A DNA stretch of 64,000 nt, taken from positions 1-64,000 of the forward strand of contig CAURZK010000001.1 in assembly GCA_963529855.1 (NCBI GenBank), read 5' to 3'. The position numbers and the translations under genes were made by a program. The stretch's first letter is position 1, and each line of letters opens with the position of its first letter. Positions 9,268 to 18,006 of this stretch are shown one piece after another. The stretch is from 34-65-8 sp963529855. GTDB lineage: Bacteria; Pseudomonadota; Alphaproteobacteria; Sphingomonadales; Sphingomonadaceae. Under the pieces are notes generated by a model. The model was not told the origin of the DNA. It ran no database searches and saw only the letters and a list, made by a program, of their open reading frames with translations.

Positions 9268-10158
9268 CTATCCCCCCTGTTCCTCGATGGCCCTGTTGAG
9301 CGTTGCTCCCGCAAACAAGGCTAGGGAAGAAAAGTACAACCAGGTCAGCAGAGCCACGATTGCACCAAGCGATCCGTAAGCAGCACCGAACCGGCCAATG
9401 TTTGCGGCATAGCTTGAGAAGGCGAAAGACAGGCAGAACCAGGAAACAGCGGTTAAGATCGTGCCCGGCGTGATCCAGCGCCAGGGTTTCGAGGGACCAT
9501 CAGGGGCCCAACGATAGAGACTGGCTACGACGGCAGCACTCATCGCGACAAATATCGCCATGGAGATTATGTCGACGATTACCTCAAGCCCCGGGGCCCC
9601 GGTAAACCAATGGGCTCCGATAATCCCCGTGATGGAAATCAGGGAAAAAGCCACGATGATCGTCGCCACCAAGCCAATGGTCACGACAATCGCGGTTAAT
9701 TGCAATCGTATGAAGGAGCGGCGTTCGCGTCGATCGTATGCCCTGTTAAGCGCCGCGATCAACGCTGATGCTGCGCCGCGGGCCCCGAACAAGGCGAGCA
9801 CGAGGGCTAGCGCTAGCGCTAGGCCTTGCGTGCCATCGGCTTTTTCGAGCGCAAGCCGGATTGGCTCTTCAAGCACAGACGCCGTATCCGCCGGGAAAGC
9901 TCTACGAATCTGATCCAGCCGGGCGGCAAGCGTTTCCGGCGCCGCAAACAACCCATATGCCAAGGCTATGGCCGCGATCATCGGGGCGATGGCGAGAAAG
10001 GAGAAGAAGGCGACACCGGCTGCCAGTAAGGAATGGTCGTCCGACGCCAGACGCTCACGCCAACGGGCAAAAGCGGGATTCCTCCAAGCTCGCCGAAGGC
10101 CGGCAAATTTCACGTCGATCGTTGGCTCGGAATATTGCGAATTTTGAAATTCTTCCAT
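9268..10158 (-). CDS. YihY/BrkB-family inner membrane protein
   Basis: The protein has 296 residues from ATG 10158; the frame is open to 10296, but the extra 46 residues are unlike the family. After a hydrophilic N-terminus come six hydrophobic segments. The first includes AAGVAFFSFLAIAPMIAAIA, matching the conserved YihY start (A-x2-FY/F-x2-L-ALFP type), and GARGAASALIAALNRAYD is the usual cytoplasmic loop. These proteins were once called ribonuclease BN by mistake and are now regarded as transporters or membrane proteins of unknown substrate. It forms a pair with the small membrane protein just downstream. Confidence 0.8.
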   Translation of the reverse strand: MEEFQNSQYSEPTIDVKFAGLRRAWRNPAFARWRERLASDDHSLLAAGVAFFSFLAIAPMIAAIALAYGLFAAPETLAARLDQIRRAFPADTASVLEEPIRLALEKADGTQGLALALALVLALFGARGAASALIAALNRAYDRRERRSFIRLQLTAIVVTIGLVATIIVAFSLISITGIIGAHWFTGAPGLEVIVDIISMAIFVAMSAAVVASLYRWAPDGPSKPWRWITPGTILTAVSWFCLSFAFSSYAANIGRFGAAYGSLGAIVALLTWLYFSSLALFAGATLNRAIEEQGG

Positions 10159-10888
10159 CAAGCGCCCAACCAGCTTCGGCCCGCATGGTTTCAAAAAATG
10201 CGTCCCAGTACCGGCGATCGCAAGATACTCCCGACACTTGAGAATAAAACGAGCCGCAAGTTCCGGACGGGACCAACACTCCTTCGCATACCACACCTAA
10301 AAACTGAATGGCACGTCGGGAAGGTAGCATGGCGAGAGTAGCGACTCCTCGAAGAGATCGTCGTTGAATTCAAAGACACCTCAAAACTGAGTCATCGCCC
10401 GATCTCTCTGGCAATATTTCCCAAATGGATTTTAAATGAAATTCGAAAAAGGAGTTAGGCACTTATTTTGCTACAAGCCTTCTCCCATGGAGACCCTATC
10501 GATGCTTACAACCCCGTGACGCTGATATTGCAAGCTCTGGAGCTAATGGCAGCCAAGTTGCAAGAACGTCAGCGTAAGGGACATAACTGGCCTGCCTCTG
10601 CTCCGGTTGCCTGGACCAGCCGTTTACCCTCATGTCCTCAACGCCAAATAATCGATGGGGCGCTCGCCATGACGAGGACGAGGCGAGGACGAGTCACTGC
10701 CTGGCTGCAAAAAGTATAGCCCTGATCCTTTTTATAATCGCTTCGAACTTTTGTAGCGCTTGACGCGCTCCGGAAAGCAGTCAGTCAGCTTCCCCCGACA
10801 CCCATCTGGCCCAGGCAACGAGGTTTGCCCCCCCGCTTGTCGAGCCCTCCCCTGTTGCAGGATGTGGCCACTCCGCCAGCGCTTCGGC
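10159..10888. other. gene-poor gap of about 0.7 kb
   Basis: No convincing gene. An 83-codon plus-strand frame starts with TTG at 10468, about 13 bases after an AAGGAG, but its second half is low-complexity (a repeated GACGAGG word at about 10671-10692) and unlike a protein. The segment at 10380-10470 is AT-rich and may be a promoter area. I see no RNA gene. Confidence 0.35.
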
Positions 10889-11440
10889 TCAAATGATCCG
10901 CTTAATGACCGCACGATTGAAACACCAGGCTGCCATCAGCCACAACACCGCAAAGACGGTCAGAAAGCCCCATTCGACCGCGTGACCAGGCATCATCTGG
11001 AGCGCCGCGAGTCCTACGACATAGTGGCCGATGGCCAAAAACGCCGCAATCCAGCGCATCGCTTCCGGACGGAACCGGACGACCATCGCGGCCAGAACGG
11101 CCACTACCATCAAGAGGTAGAAGAACACGTTGACGGAGTCCTCGTCTCCGATGATGCCGACTGCAGCGTTCGACCAGAAGGTAAAAAAGGCGGTGAAGCC
11201 GGCGATCAAGTAGCCGATGCGCGGAGCACCGGGCCGGGCATAGCGTGCCGCCAGCTCGACCACGGCTCCGACGAAGCCCAGCAGAATGGCGGCAAAAATG
11301 AAATCCCCAGCGGTCCAGTTTACCTCGCTGGTCATCTGCATTGCCAGCGCAGGGAGCATGAGCAAGGCCAGAAGGCTACCCCAGCCGGCAATACGCCACC
11401 CATTGAGAAGCGGGGATCGAGGCGAAGAAATGTCGTTCAT
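10889..11440 (-). CDS. multi-pass membrane protein, conserved-type, unknown function
   Basis: The product has 183 residues. ATG 11440 has GGGAG eight bases upstream on the minus strand, so it is preferred over starts further upstream that would overlap the divergent regulator. There are five to six hydrophobic segments (about 20-37, 47-66, 78-98, 103-122, 129-148, 157-176) and almost no soluble part. No family is recognised. It is transcribed away from the winged-helix membrane regulator, with 136 bases between the two starts, which suggests it is a target of that regulator. Function unknown. Confidence 0.6.
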   Translation of the reverse strand: MNDISSPRSPLLNGWRIAGWGSLLALLMLPALAMQMTSEVNWTAGDFIFAAILLGFVGAVVELAARYARPGAPRIGYLIAGFTAFFTFWSNAAVGIIGDEDSVNVFFYLLMVVAVLAAMVVRFRPEAMRWIAAFLAIGHYVVGLAALQMMPGHAVEWGFLTVFAVLWLMAAWCFNRAVIKRII

Positions 11441-11576
11441 GATCGGGTCTCCCAATGTGTTTCCCGCAACGATGATGATCTGGCCCGGTACGAAAGGCAT
11501 GAGCAATTCCTGAGCAATGCCTGAAACAACGCGCAATGCTTGCCTCCGACGCGAGATGACACCAGACCGCTCGGCG

Positions 11577-12620
11577 ATGGAAACACCGGAACGAATTATG
11601 CGCTTTGACGCGTTCCAGCTCGATTGCGACAACCGGCAGCTGCGCAAGGATGGCCTGCCGATCGAACTTGGCGGCCGGTATTTTGACGCACTTGCTCTGC
11701 TCGTGTCGCGGCAGGGGAAGCTCGTCACCAAGAACGTGTTCATGGAACAGGTCTGGCAGGGCATTCCGGTAACGGACGAGGCGCTGACACAATGCATCCG
11801 GACGCTGCGCCGCGCATTGGGCGATGATGCCGCCAATCCCCGCTTTATCGAAACCGTGCCCAAGCACGGTTATCGCTTCGTCGCCCAACCATCCAATCGG
11901 CTGCCGGACTCGCCGCCTTTACTAAGCTCGCATGTTGCCGGAGCCTGCACGCTGGCGGGCCTCGCATCGGGAACGATGGCTGGGCTGATCTATGGATTCA
12001 TTGCAGCTACCGGCGGGGGTGCACAGGTACTGATTCTGGCGGCGATGATTGGAGCGTTTGGCCTGCTCGCAGGTGCGGGGCTCGGTGCCGGGATGGCTGC
12101 GGCTCTCACGTGGCGTGAACGTGCGGACGGATGGGTGGTGGTCGGAACCGCGATCGGCGGTCTGGCCGTCGGCGCCTTGGGAAATCTGCTCGGAAGGGAA
12201 AGCGTGGGGTTGCTGTCCGGAGTATCTATAGCGAATGTCACCGGACCCCTGGAAGGCGTGATGCTCGGTACCGCCGCGGGAACTGTTGCATGGGCGGCAC
12301 TTGCTGCATGCAACTGGCGGATTGTGGTCGCCGTTTGCCTGATCGCAGGCGCTTGCGCAGCTGCGCTGATCTTCTTCTCCGGTGGGACTTTGCTGGCCGG
12401 TTCTCTGCAGGCCGTTACACAGGGCCTTTCCGGCACGCAGATGAACCTTGCGAATATTGGCGCAATGATTGGCGAGGCAGGACTCACGAGGGCAGCGATC
12501 GGACTGACGGTTGCCGCTGAAAGCCTGGTCTTCATCCTGTCAATCGGGGTTGGCCTTCTCGTTGCACGCAATGGGCCGTTGAAGCCCGAACAGGACATCG
12601 TGGCCGGCGCACAGCGATAG
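11577..12620 (+). CDS. membrane-anchored winged-helix (CadC-type) regulator
   Basis: The protein has 347 residues from ATG 11577; ATG 11598, just before the first strand of the domain, is equally possible. Residues 8-105 form an OmpR/PhoB-type winged helix: MRFDAFQLDCDNRQLRKDG, then the recognition helix region TDEALTQCIRTLRRALGDD and the wing RFIETVPKHGYRFVA. The rest (about 120-335) is almost entirely hydrophobic, with about eight membrane segments rich in Gly and Ala. CadC-like proteins bind DNA from the membrane, but usually have one segment and a periplasmic domain; here the sensor seems to be the membrane bundle itself. It is divergent from a multi-pass membrane protein that is its likely target. 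Confidence 0.75.
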   Translation: METPERIMRFDAFQLDCDNRQLRKDGLPIELGGRYFDALALLVSRQGKLVTKNVFMEQVWQGIPVTDEALTQCIRTLRRALGDDAANPRFIETVPKHGYRFVAQPSNRLPDSPPLLSSHVAGACTLAGLASGTMAGLIYGFIAATGGGAQVLILAAMIGAFGLLAGAGLGAGMAAALTWRERADGWVVVGTAIGGLAVGALGNLLGRESVGLLSGVSIANVTGPLEGVMLGTAAGTVAWAALAACNWRIVVAVCLIAGACAAALIFFSGGTLLAGSLQAVTQGLSGTQMNLANIGAMIGEAGLTRAAIGLTVAAESLVFILSIGVGLLVARNGPLKPEQDIVAGAQR

Positions 12621-13013
12621 TGGACCATCCGCAAGCCGCCCGATCATATTCGGCAGAGCTACGGTTGGGAAATCCGAACGTGTTCAGAATCTCTGGCCAG
12701 AAATTGGGCCGGGACCCGGCCGCCGGCCTTAGGTGTAAAGACCGCGAGCCAAATCGAATCGCCGGTTCTGGCGGCACTTGATCTTGAAACAAAGAATGCC
12801 CCGCCGATCCTAGGGACAGGCGGGGCTAGTTCAAACCAAGGATTTCAGGCCCTTGGCCGTAGTTCCGCGTTTCTAGTGATTTTAAGCGAAAGCGCCGTCA
12901 AGCCACGACGGCTCTCAAAGCGCCCAGCATAGCAATAACTTGCCTCTCCAATCGGATATGCAGAGTTTCTTCGGGGATGCCGCCATCGCTAGACTTACAT
13001 TCCAAAGAGGTCG
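12621..13013. other. gap between convergent genes, with a strong hairpin
   Basis: This 393-base convergent gap has no supported gene. GCCCCGCC at 12798-12805 and GGCGGGGC at 12819-12826 form a perfect 8-bp stem around a 13-base loop. It lacks a U-tract, so it may be a weak terminator or just a stem-loop. Nothing else stands out. Confidence 0.45.
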
Positions 13014-14809
13014 TCAAGAGTTATGATTGTCGGTCGGCAGTGGTGCGCTGATCATGCAACGTAAACCATCCTGGCGAAAATCGAGGAAGGCGGTTCCTTT
13101 CAATTCGGCTGCTAGCCCATGCTCGATCATGCGCGAGCCGAAACCCCTGCGGGTGGGTTCTTTCACTGCGGGCCCCATCATTTCCCGCCATTCGAAGTGC
13201 AACCAGGGGGTTTCCCCGTCACTGTCCACGCTCCACTTGATATGCACCCGTCCGCTTGCATTGGATAGTGCGCCGTATTTAATGGCATTGGTGCTCAGCT
13301 CGTGCACAGCCATGGCTACCGAGACGGTTGTCTGGGGCGATAAAACAACTTCTGGGCCTGCCGCGAGAACCCTCACCGCGAGTGCACCTGCCGTTGCTTT
13401 TACCGAATAGCTTATTGTCTCTGACAGCAGGGCAGTCTCCCAGTTCTGGCGCGTCAGAAGGTTATGCGCGGCCGCCAATGCGGCCAGGCGAGCATCAAAC
13501 GCCTGACGTGCCTCTTCGACAGGAGCATCCGTTTTGAACGACTGCTGCGCAAGACCCTGAACTATGGCCAGCGTATTCTTCACCCGGTGATTCAATTCGT
13601 TTATCAAAAGCAGCTGCCGTTCATCGGCTCTTCGTTTTTGCTCTTCTTGCGCCTTGTCTTCCGTTATATCCCTGACCTCGACGACAGTCCCCGTCGTTTT
13701 TCCATCGTCATCCGTCACGGGACTTGCCGTAAAAGCAACCGGATATAGGTCACCTTCAGGGCTAACGAACAACTCTTCACCCTGTACTTGCGCACACTCC
13801 GGAAATGCTCTGTCAATCGGGCACTCATCAATCGGATAAGGAGAACCATCGGCTTTCTTGCAATGGATGACATCATGCAATGGCCGTTCCGAAAGTTGAT
13901 CGAAGGAGTAACCCGTCAGACGTTCAGCAGCAGCGTTGGCAAAAACGCAGTGTTGACGATCGTCCATCAGGAAGACCGCCATGGTTGTATTATTCAATAC
14001 GGCGTCCAGCTGACGCTTGGTGTCGGACAACTTCTGTTCCGCTCGATGAGCCGGCGTTACATCGCGTGAAATCGAGAGTATGCGTTCGGGCTTACCATTA
14101 GCCCCATGGATTGGCGTAACAGCTACATCCCACCAGCGCATGTTTCCTCTGGCTGTTGGAGCCGGGCCCTCAAACCTGCAGGACTTGCCCTGCGCCGCGT
14201 CACGTACCACTTGAGCGATTTTACGACGCTCCTGTTCTGGCCAAAGCTCCTCCCACTTCTTCCCTAAAAGCGACGATAGATCGTCCACTTCCATGACCCC
14301 CGTGCCACCCTCACTCATGAATTCGAGGTGACCCTGCAATGACAAGACTTTAATGCAGTCTGTCGAACTCTGCAGAATGCGGCGGTTTAACTCTTCGCTT
14401 GAACGAAATGCATCATTTGCTGCGCGCTGCTCCGAAATATCGCGATAGACGATGGCAAGGCCTCCAGCGACCGGAAATGCACGGGCGTTGACTAACGCTG
14501 TCCGACCAGTGGGCAAAACGTGGCAATGCTCGGTAGCAATGTTCAAGCGATCGCTCATCGCATGCCTGAGTAATTCGCCGAATGCTGTAAGCTCGGCGAA
14601 AGCTCCCAAACACATTTGCCAATGAGTTCTTCCCGCGCACGACCATCAATCGCTAACGCGAGCCGGTTAAGATCGACCACGCGGAAATCGGAGTTCAATA
14701 GGGTGAAAGCCTCATCCATTTCCTCCAAAATCTGACGCGCGTAGGCGTCGAGCGACCCTGGCCCCTCGGTGCCGGTCTCCGGCTCCAGCTCAGGTTCATT
14801 CAGCGGCAT
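13014..14809 (-). pseudogene. PAS-containing HWE-family histidine kinase, frameshifted
   Basis: One kinase of about 598 residues is split by a one-base deletion near 14604. The first frame from 14809 encodes the N-terminal tail and start of a PAS domain (AFTLLNSDFRVVDLNRLA to IGKCVWE); a second frame continues the same PAS domain (TAFGELLRHAM). Adding one G restores VWEAFAELTAFGE. Two further PAS domains follow. The kinase has the HWE signatures: phospho-acceptor His in ELNHRVKNTLA, N-box HELSTNAIKYGALS and the W-x-E motif FEWRE. An ATG at 14615 allows a 533-residue kinase lacking most of the first PAS domain, so kinase activity may survive. There is no membrane segment. Confidence 0.8.
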
Positions 14810-15448
14810 TCGGACTACTCTCCACGTCTCCAGTCAGCCCTACCATGGCTTTCCGATTGAAATATATGAATTTTAAGGTGAGGCCTCATGGCCCTTCTTG
14901 AGGTGCCGGATGAGAATGTCAAAGCAACACCATGCTGATCGGTGTCATAATCTTTTTAATCTGCAACAGCGGACTGGTCCGACGCTCGTGCCCTGGAAAA
15001 CTCGGATGCGGCCATGCTCGACCTACTCAACCCTTCGGCTCCATGCGCTGGATAGACAATGGCCTTATCGTCCACGCTATGGACTTGCGCCGCGCATCGA
15101 GCAGCGGGGTGGACATAGCGCACCTTGTCGCCCGCGTTGGGCCCGGGATAACCCGTGAGACCAGCCGTCGCCGCCAGCGCGAGGGTGCGGCGAAATCCTT
15201 ATACCGATGAGTTTCAAAGCTCAGCATAATTTGAAAATCCCCGGCATCGGGCCGTCGTAATCGCAACCCGCACTACGGATCGATCCCGGCCGTCCGCAAA
15301 CCTCGATGAGTTATCGCGGCGTGACCATCGGCAAGCCTTCACATGCTTGAAAGCCGCCAGGCGATTTCGGTCATCGCAACCTAACGCGCAACGTATCAGC
15401 GGGTTCCTGCAAGCGGAGCCCCTGGTTTTCGTCTTCCGATCCTTGAAT
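14810..15448. other. gene-poor gap before the sulfur operon
   Basis: More than 600 bases without a supported gene. A minus-strand frame between about 15208 and 14965 reads like a worn secreted protein (LALAATAGLTGYPGPNAGDK) but has no start codon or known match. It may be a decayed gene. No RNA gene is apparent. Confidence 0.35.
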
Positions 15449-15482
15449 TTAGATGAGCAGCCTCTACATTAGTAGCATCTAA
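15443..15482 (+). promoter_or_regulatory. promoter and operator of the sulfur operon
   Basis: A -35 like TTGAAT (15443-15448) and a -10 like TACATT (15465-15470) are 16 bases apart. TTAGATG (15449-15455) and CATCTAA (15476-15482) are a perfect 7-bp inverted repeat around them, and CTAC/GTAG (15464-15467 and 15472-15475) is an inner pair. An ArsR-type dimer bound here would cover the -10 element, so autorepression by the adjacent regulator is expected. The start codon follows at 15501. Confidence 0.6.
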
Positions 15483-15500
15483 TGGAGTACTGTTTCGACC

Positions 15501-15830
15501 ATGGAGAATTTCGAGACTCAGGCATCAGAGGCCGTCCAGCTTCTCAAGGCGATGGCCAGCGTCCCCCGTCTGCTCGTGCTGTGCCATCTTGCTCAAGATG
15601 GGGAGCAATCGGTGGGGGATCTGGCCCGCAAGGTTGGTTTGAGCCAATCCGCCTTGTCCCAACACCTGGCCAGGCTGCGTGACATGAAGCTCGTCGCGAC
15701 ACGCAAGGATGCCCAGACGGTCTTCTACCGGGTCAGCGACGACAAGGCTCACAAAGTGCTTTCCCTCCTCCACGACCTGTATTGTCCTGAACTTGGACGA
15801 GCGGGCGCAATCGAACCAGATAAAGGCTGA
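15501..15830 (+). CDS. bigR: BigR/SqrR-like ArsR-family persulfide-sensing repressor
   Basis: The protein has 109 residues with the ArsR/SmtB winged helix; the recognition helix is LSQSALSQHLARLRDMKLV. Two cysteines, C28 (VLCHL) and C95 (LYCPEL), sit at the positions of the reactive pair in BigR and SqrR, which form a tetrasulfide bridge with persulfides and then leave DNA. There is no typical metal-binding cluster. The next genes are a persulfide dioxygenase and YeeE-type transporters, as in the BigR regulons of Agrobacterium and Xylella. It would repress its own operon through the palindrome at 15449-15482 until reactive sulfur appears. Symbol given by similarity and context. Confidence 0.8.
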   Translation: MENFETQASEAVQLLKAMASVPRLLVLCHLAQDGEQSVGDLARKVGLSQSALSQHLARLRDMKLVATRKDAQTVFYRVSDDKAHKVLSLLHDLYCPELGRAGAIEPDKG

Positions 15831-15833
15831 TCC

Positions 15834-16766
15834 ATGCAGGCAGACACGCATCTCACACGTGCCATCTCGCTGGTAGAAAATACCTCAGGGGGTGCCATTC
15901 ACGCTCCGCTGGTCCAGGCGTTTTTCCATGAGCCGACGTTTACTGCGACCTATGTCGTCAGCGACCCTGCTACGAAGCGGGCCGCGATCATCGACAGCGT
16001 GCTCGACTTCGATCACGCGTCGGGAAGAACGCACTTCGCCAGCGCCGATCTCGTGGTCGCATACGTGCAGCAGGAAGGTCTCGCAGTCGACTGGCTGCTG
16101 GAAACTCATGCGCACGCCGATCACTTGTCCGCAGCTCCTTACCTGCAGCAAAAGCTGGGCGGGAAACTTGCGATCGGGGCCGATATCGCCACCGTGCAGG
16201 AGGTCTTCGGCAAGATCTTTAACGAAGGCACCGAATTCGCGCGCGATGGCTCGCAATTCGATGTACTGCTCAACGACGGGGACAGCTTGCAGATCGGCGA
16301 ACTGAATCTGATCGCGCTTCATGTACCCGGTCATACCCCTGCCGACATGGCGTTCGTCATCGGCGACGCGCTGTTCACCGGGGATACGATGTTCATGCCC
16401 GACTATGGCTCGGCCCGCGCGGACTTTCCAGGCGGGGATGCGCGCGCGCTTTATCGCTCGGTGCGGCGCCTGATGGAATTGCCCGACGCGACCCGCGTAT
16501 TCCTGTGCCACGATTACAAGGCTCCCAACCGCGAGCACTTCGTGTGGGAGACGACCATGCTCGCCGAGCGGACTGGGAACGTCCACCTGCACAAGGACGT
16601 GACGGAAGACGAGTTCGTAGCCATGCGAACTCAGCGGGACGCAACGTTGGAGATGCCTCGGCTGATCCTGCCTTCGATCCAGGTCAACATGCGCGCAGGC
16701 CACTTGCCCAAACCCGAGGACAACGGGGTCGTTTACCTGAAACTGCCGCTGAACGTGTTGCGCTAG
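15834..16766 (+). CDS. persulfide dioxygenase-like metallo-beta-lactamase-fold enzyme
   Basis: The protein has 310 residues. The metal motif is THAHADH (H92, H94, D96, H97), followed by HVPGHTPAD, GDTMF and LCHDY, the iron-ligand pattern of ETHE1/Blh persulfide dioxygenases. These oxidise glutathione persulfide to sulfite with oxygen in the cytoplasm. The N-terminus has no phosphatase domain; in Blh proteins the two are often fused, while here the phosphatase-like domain is a separate gene (17665-18003). It begins 3 bases after the sensor gene stops, so the two are translated together. The family is sure; the exact substrate is inferred. Confidence 0.85.
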   Translation: MQADTHLTRAISLVENTSGGAIHAPLVQAFFHEPTFTATYVVSDPATKRAAIIDSVLDFDHASGRTHFASADLVVAYVQQEGLAVDWLLETHAHADHLSAAPYLQQKLGGKLAIGADIATVQEVFGKIFNEGTEFARDGSQFDVLLNDGDSLQIGELNLIALHVPGHTPADMAFVIGDALFTGDTMFMPDYGSARADFPGGDARALYRSVRRLMELPDATRVFLCHDYKAPNREHFVWETTMLAERTGNVHLHKDVTEDEFVAMRTQRDATLEMPRLILPSIQVNMRAGHLPKPEDNGVVYLKLPLNVLR

Positions 16767-16775
16767 GAACCGGCT

Positions 16776-17207
16776 ATGTTGGAACCTCTATCTCCGTTGG
16801 TTGCGATCGCCGGCGGCCTGCTGATCGGCACCGCCGCCGCGCTGCTGCTCTTGGCAAATGGTCGTATTGCCGGCGTTTCCGGGATGCTGGTGACGGCCAC
16901 CGGAATCGACAAAGGTGGAACGCCGTGGGCGCAGGCAGCCGCATTCATCATCGGCTTGCCGCTGGGCGCGGCGCTCGTCGCCATGGTCATTCGCCGGCCG
17001 GAACTGGTGATCGAGGCATCCCCTGCAGCGCTTGTCGTCGCCGGCTTGCTAGTCGGATTCGGCACGCGGCTCGGCAATGGTTGCACGAGCGGACATGGGG
17101 TGTGCGGGATTGCGCGGTTGTCGACGCGCTCGATCGTCGCCACGCTGACTTTCATGAGCGCTGCGGCGGCCATAGTTTTTGTCACTCGCCACGTGCTGGG
17201 GGTTTGA
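16776..17207 (+). CDS. YeeE/YedE-type sulfur transporter, first half
   Basis: The protein has 143 residues with four hydrophobic segments (about 8-28, 53-72, 84-99, 118-140). The signature GNGCTSGHGVCGIARLS (C103 and C110) is the YeeE/YedE cysteine motif, which in the thiosulfate transporter YeeE lines the substrate path. The family normally has about twice this length; the next gene supplies the other half. It likely brings thiosulfate or a sulfane sulfur compound across the inner membrane, and lies 9 bases after the dioxygenase gene. Confidence 0.85.
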   Translation: MLEPLSPLVAIAGGLLIGTAAALLLLANGRIAGVSGMLVTATGIDKGGTPWAQAAAFIIGLPLGAALVAMVIRRPELVIEASPAALVVAGLLVGFGTRLGNGCTSGHGVCGIARLSTRSIVATLTFMSAAAAIVFVTRHVLGV

Positions 17208-17209
17208 TC

Positions 17210-17653
17210 ATGCGCGCCGTGTTTGCCGCCTTGCTGGTCGGCGTGGTCTTTGGGGCGGGACTTGCCCTGTCCGACATGATCAATCCGGCCCGGGTGCAGG
17301 CTTTCCTTGACGTCGCGGGACGCTGGGATCCCACGTTGCTGTATGTGATGGGTTCCGCTTTGGTCCCGTCCGCTCTGGCGTACCGCGTTCGCCGCCGAAT
17401 GAACCAACCCGCCCTTACTGAGCGATTTTACGTTCCCGGCAGGGCCAAGCCCGACGCGCGTCTTGTTGTCGGTGCCGTGTTGTTCGGGGTCGGCTGGGGC
17501 ATCGCCGGATTTTGCCCGGGTCCGGCGATTGCCGGATTGGTGCTGGGCGCATGGCAGGTCTGGCTGTTCGTGGCAGCGATGCTGGTCGGCATGACCGCGC
17601 ACCGGCTGCTGCCCAGCCCGCTGGAAAATCGCACGCCGCCACCCGCGAGCTAA
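17210..17653 (+). CDS. YeeE/YedE-type sulfur transporter, second half
   Basis: The protein has 147 residues from ATG 17210, two bases after the preceding stop. Hydrophobic segments lie at about 2-22, 43-58, 85-102 and 105-125, and the motif GFCPGPAIAGL (C102) is the second YeeE cysteine signature. With the preceding gene it should form one transporter unit, as in other BigR-type operons. The C-terminus is a short hydrophilic tail. The gene is complete in itself. Confidence 0.82.
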   Translation: MRAVFAALLVGVVFGAGLALSDMINPARVQAFLDVAGRWDPTLLYVMGSALVPSALAYRVRRRMNQPALTERFYVPGRAKPDARLVVGAVLFGVGWGIAGFCPGPAIAGLVLGAWQVWLFVAAMLVGMTAHRLLPSPLENRTPPPAS

Positions 17654-17664
17654 GGAGATCGAAG

Positions 17665-18003
17665 ATGACCGGTTACAAGCAGCTTTCGCCCAATCTTGTC
17701 GTGCGCCCCCAGGTTAAGCCAGCTGAAATCGGCGAGCTTGCGGCGCAGGGGTTCAAGGGCATCATCAATGCCCGCCCCGACAACGAGGAGCCGGGTCAGC
17801 CCAATTCCGCCGAGCTCGAGGCCGAGGCGAGGCGCCACGGGATTGCCTATACCCACATCCCCGTAGCGCCCGGCAAGGCCGACGCCGAAGATGGGCAGCG
17901 GTTCGCCGAGGCACTGCGGCAGTGCGATGGCAAAGTCGTCAGTTTCTGCCGGTCGGGCGCGCGCGCAGCGGACCTGTGGGAACTGGCCGGCAAGCCGCAA
18001 TAG
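17665..18003 (+). CDS. Blh-type small phosphatase-like protein
   Basis: The protein has 112 residues with AAGGAG at 17652-17657 ahead of ATG 17665. It has the fold pattern of the dual-specificity-phosphatase-like domain found at the N-terminus of Blh proteins (TIGR01244 type): LSPNLVVRPQVKPAEIGELA, GIINARPDNEE, and the P-loop CRSGARA with C95 and R100. Such domains may be sulfur transferases or phosphatases; C95 could carry a persulfide. Sitting between sulfur transporters and SulP, a role in sulfane sulfur handling is more likely than dephosphorylation, but this is inference. Confidence 0.75.
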   Translation: MTGYKQLSPNLVVRPQVKPAEIGELAAQGFKGIINARPDNEEPGQPNSAELEAEARRHGIAYTHIPVAPGKADAEDGQRFAEALRQCDGKVVSFCRSGARAADLWELAGKPQ

Positions 18004-18006
18004 ACC

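Noticed and set aside
10468..10719. Plus-strand 83-codon frame from TTG
   Set aside because: Low-complexity second half and a poorly spaced ribosome-binding site; not enough for a gene call.
12532..12792. Minus-strand frame of 86 codons
   Set aside because: It overlaps the end of the winged-helix gene, has no ribosome-binding site and no recognisable sequence.
16505..17209. Plus-strand reading frame extending upstream of the second YeeE half
   Set aside because: The extension overlaps two real genes in another frame; the membrane protein starts at ATG 17210.
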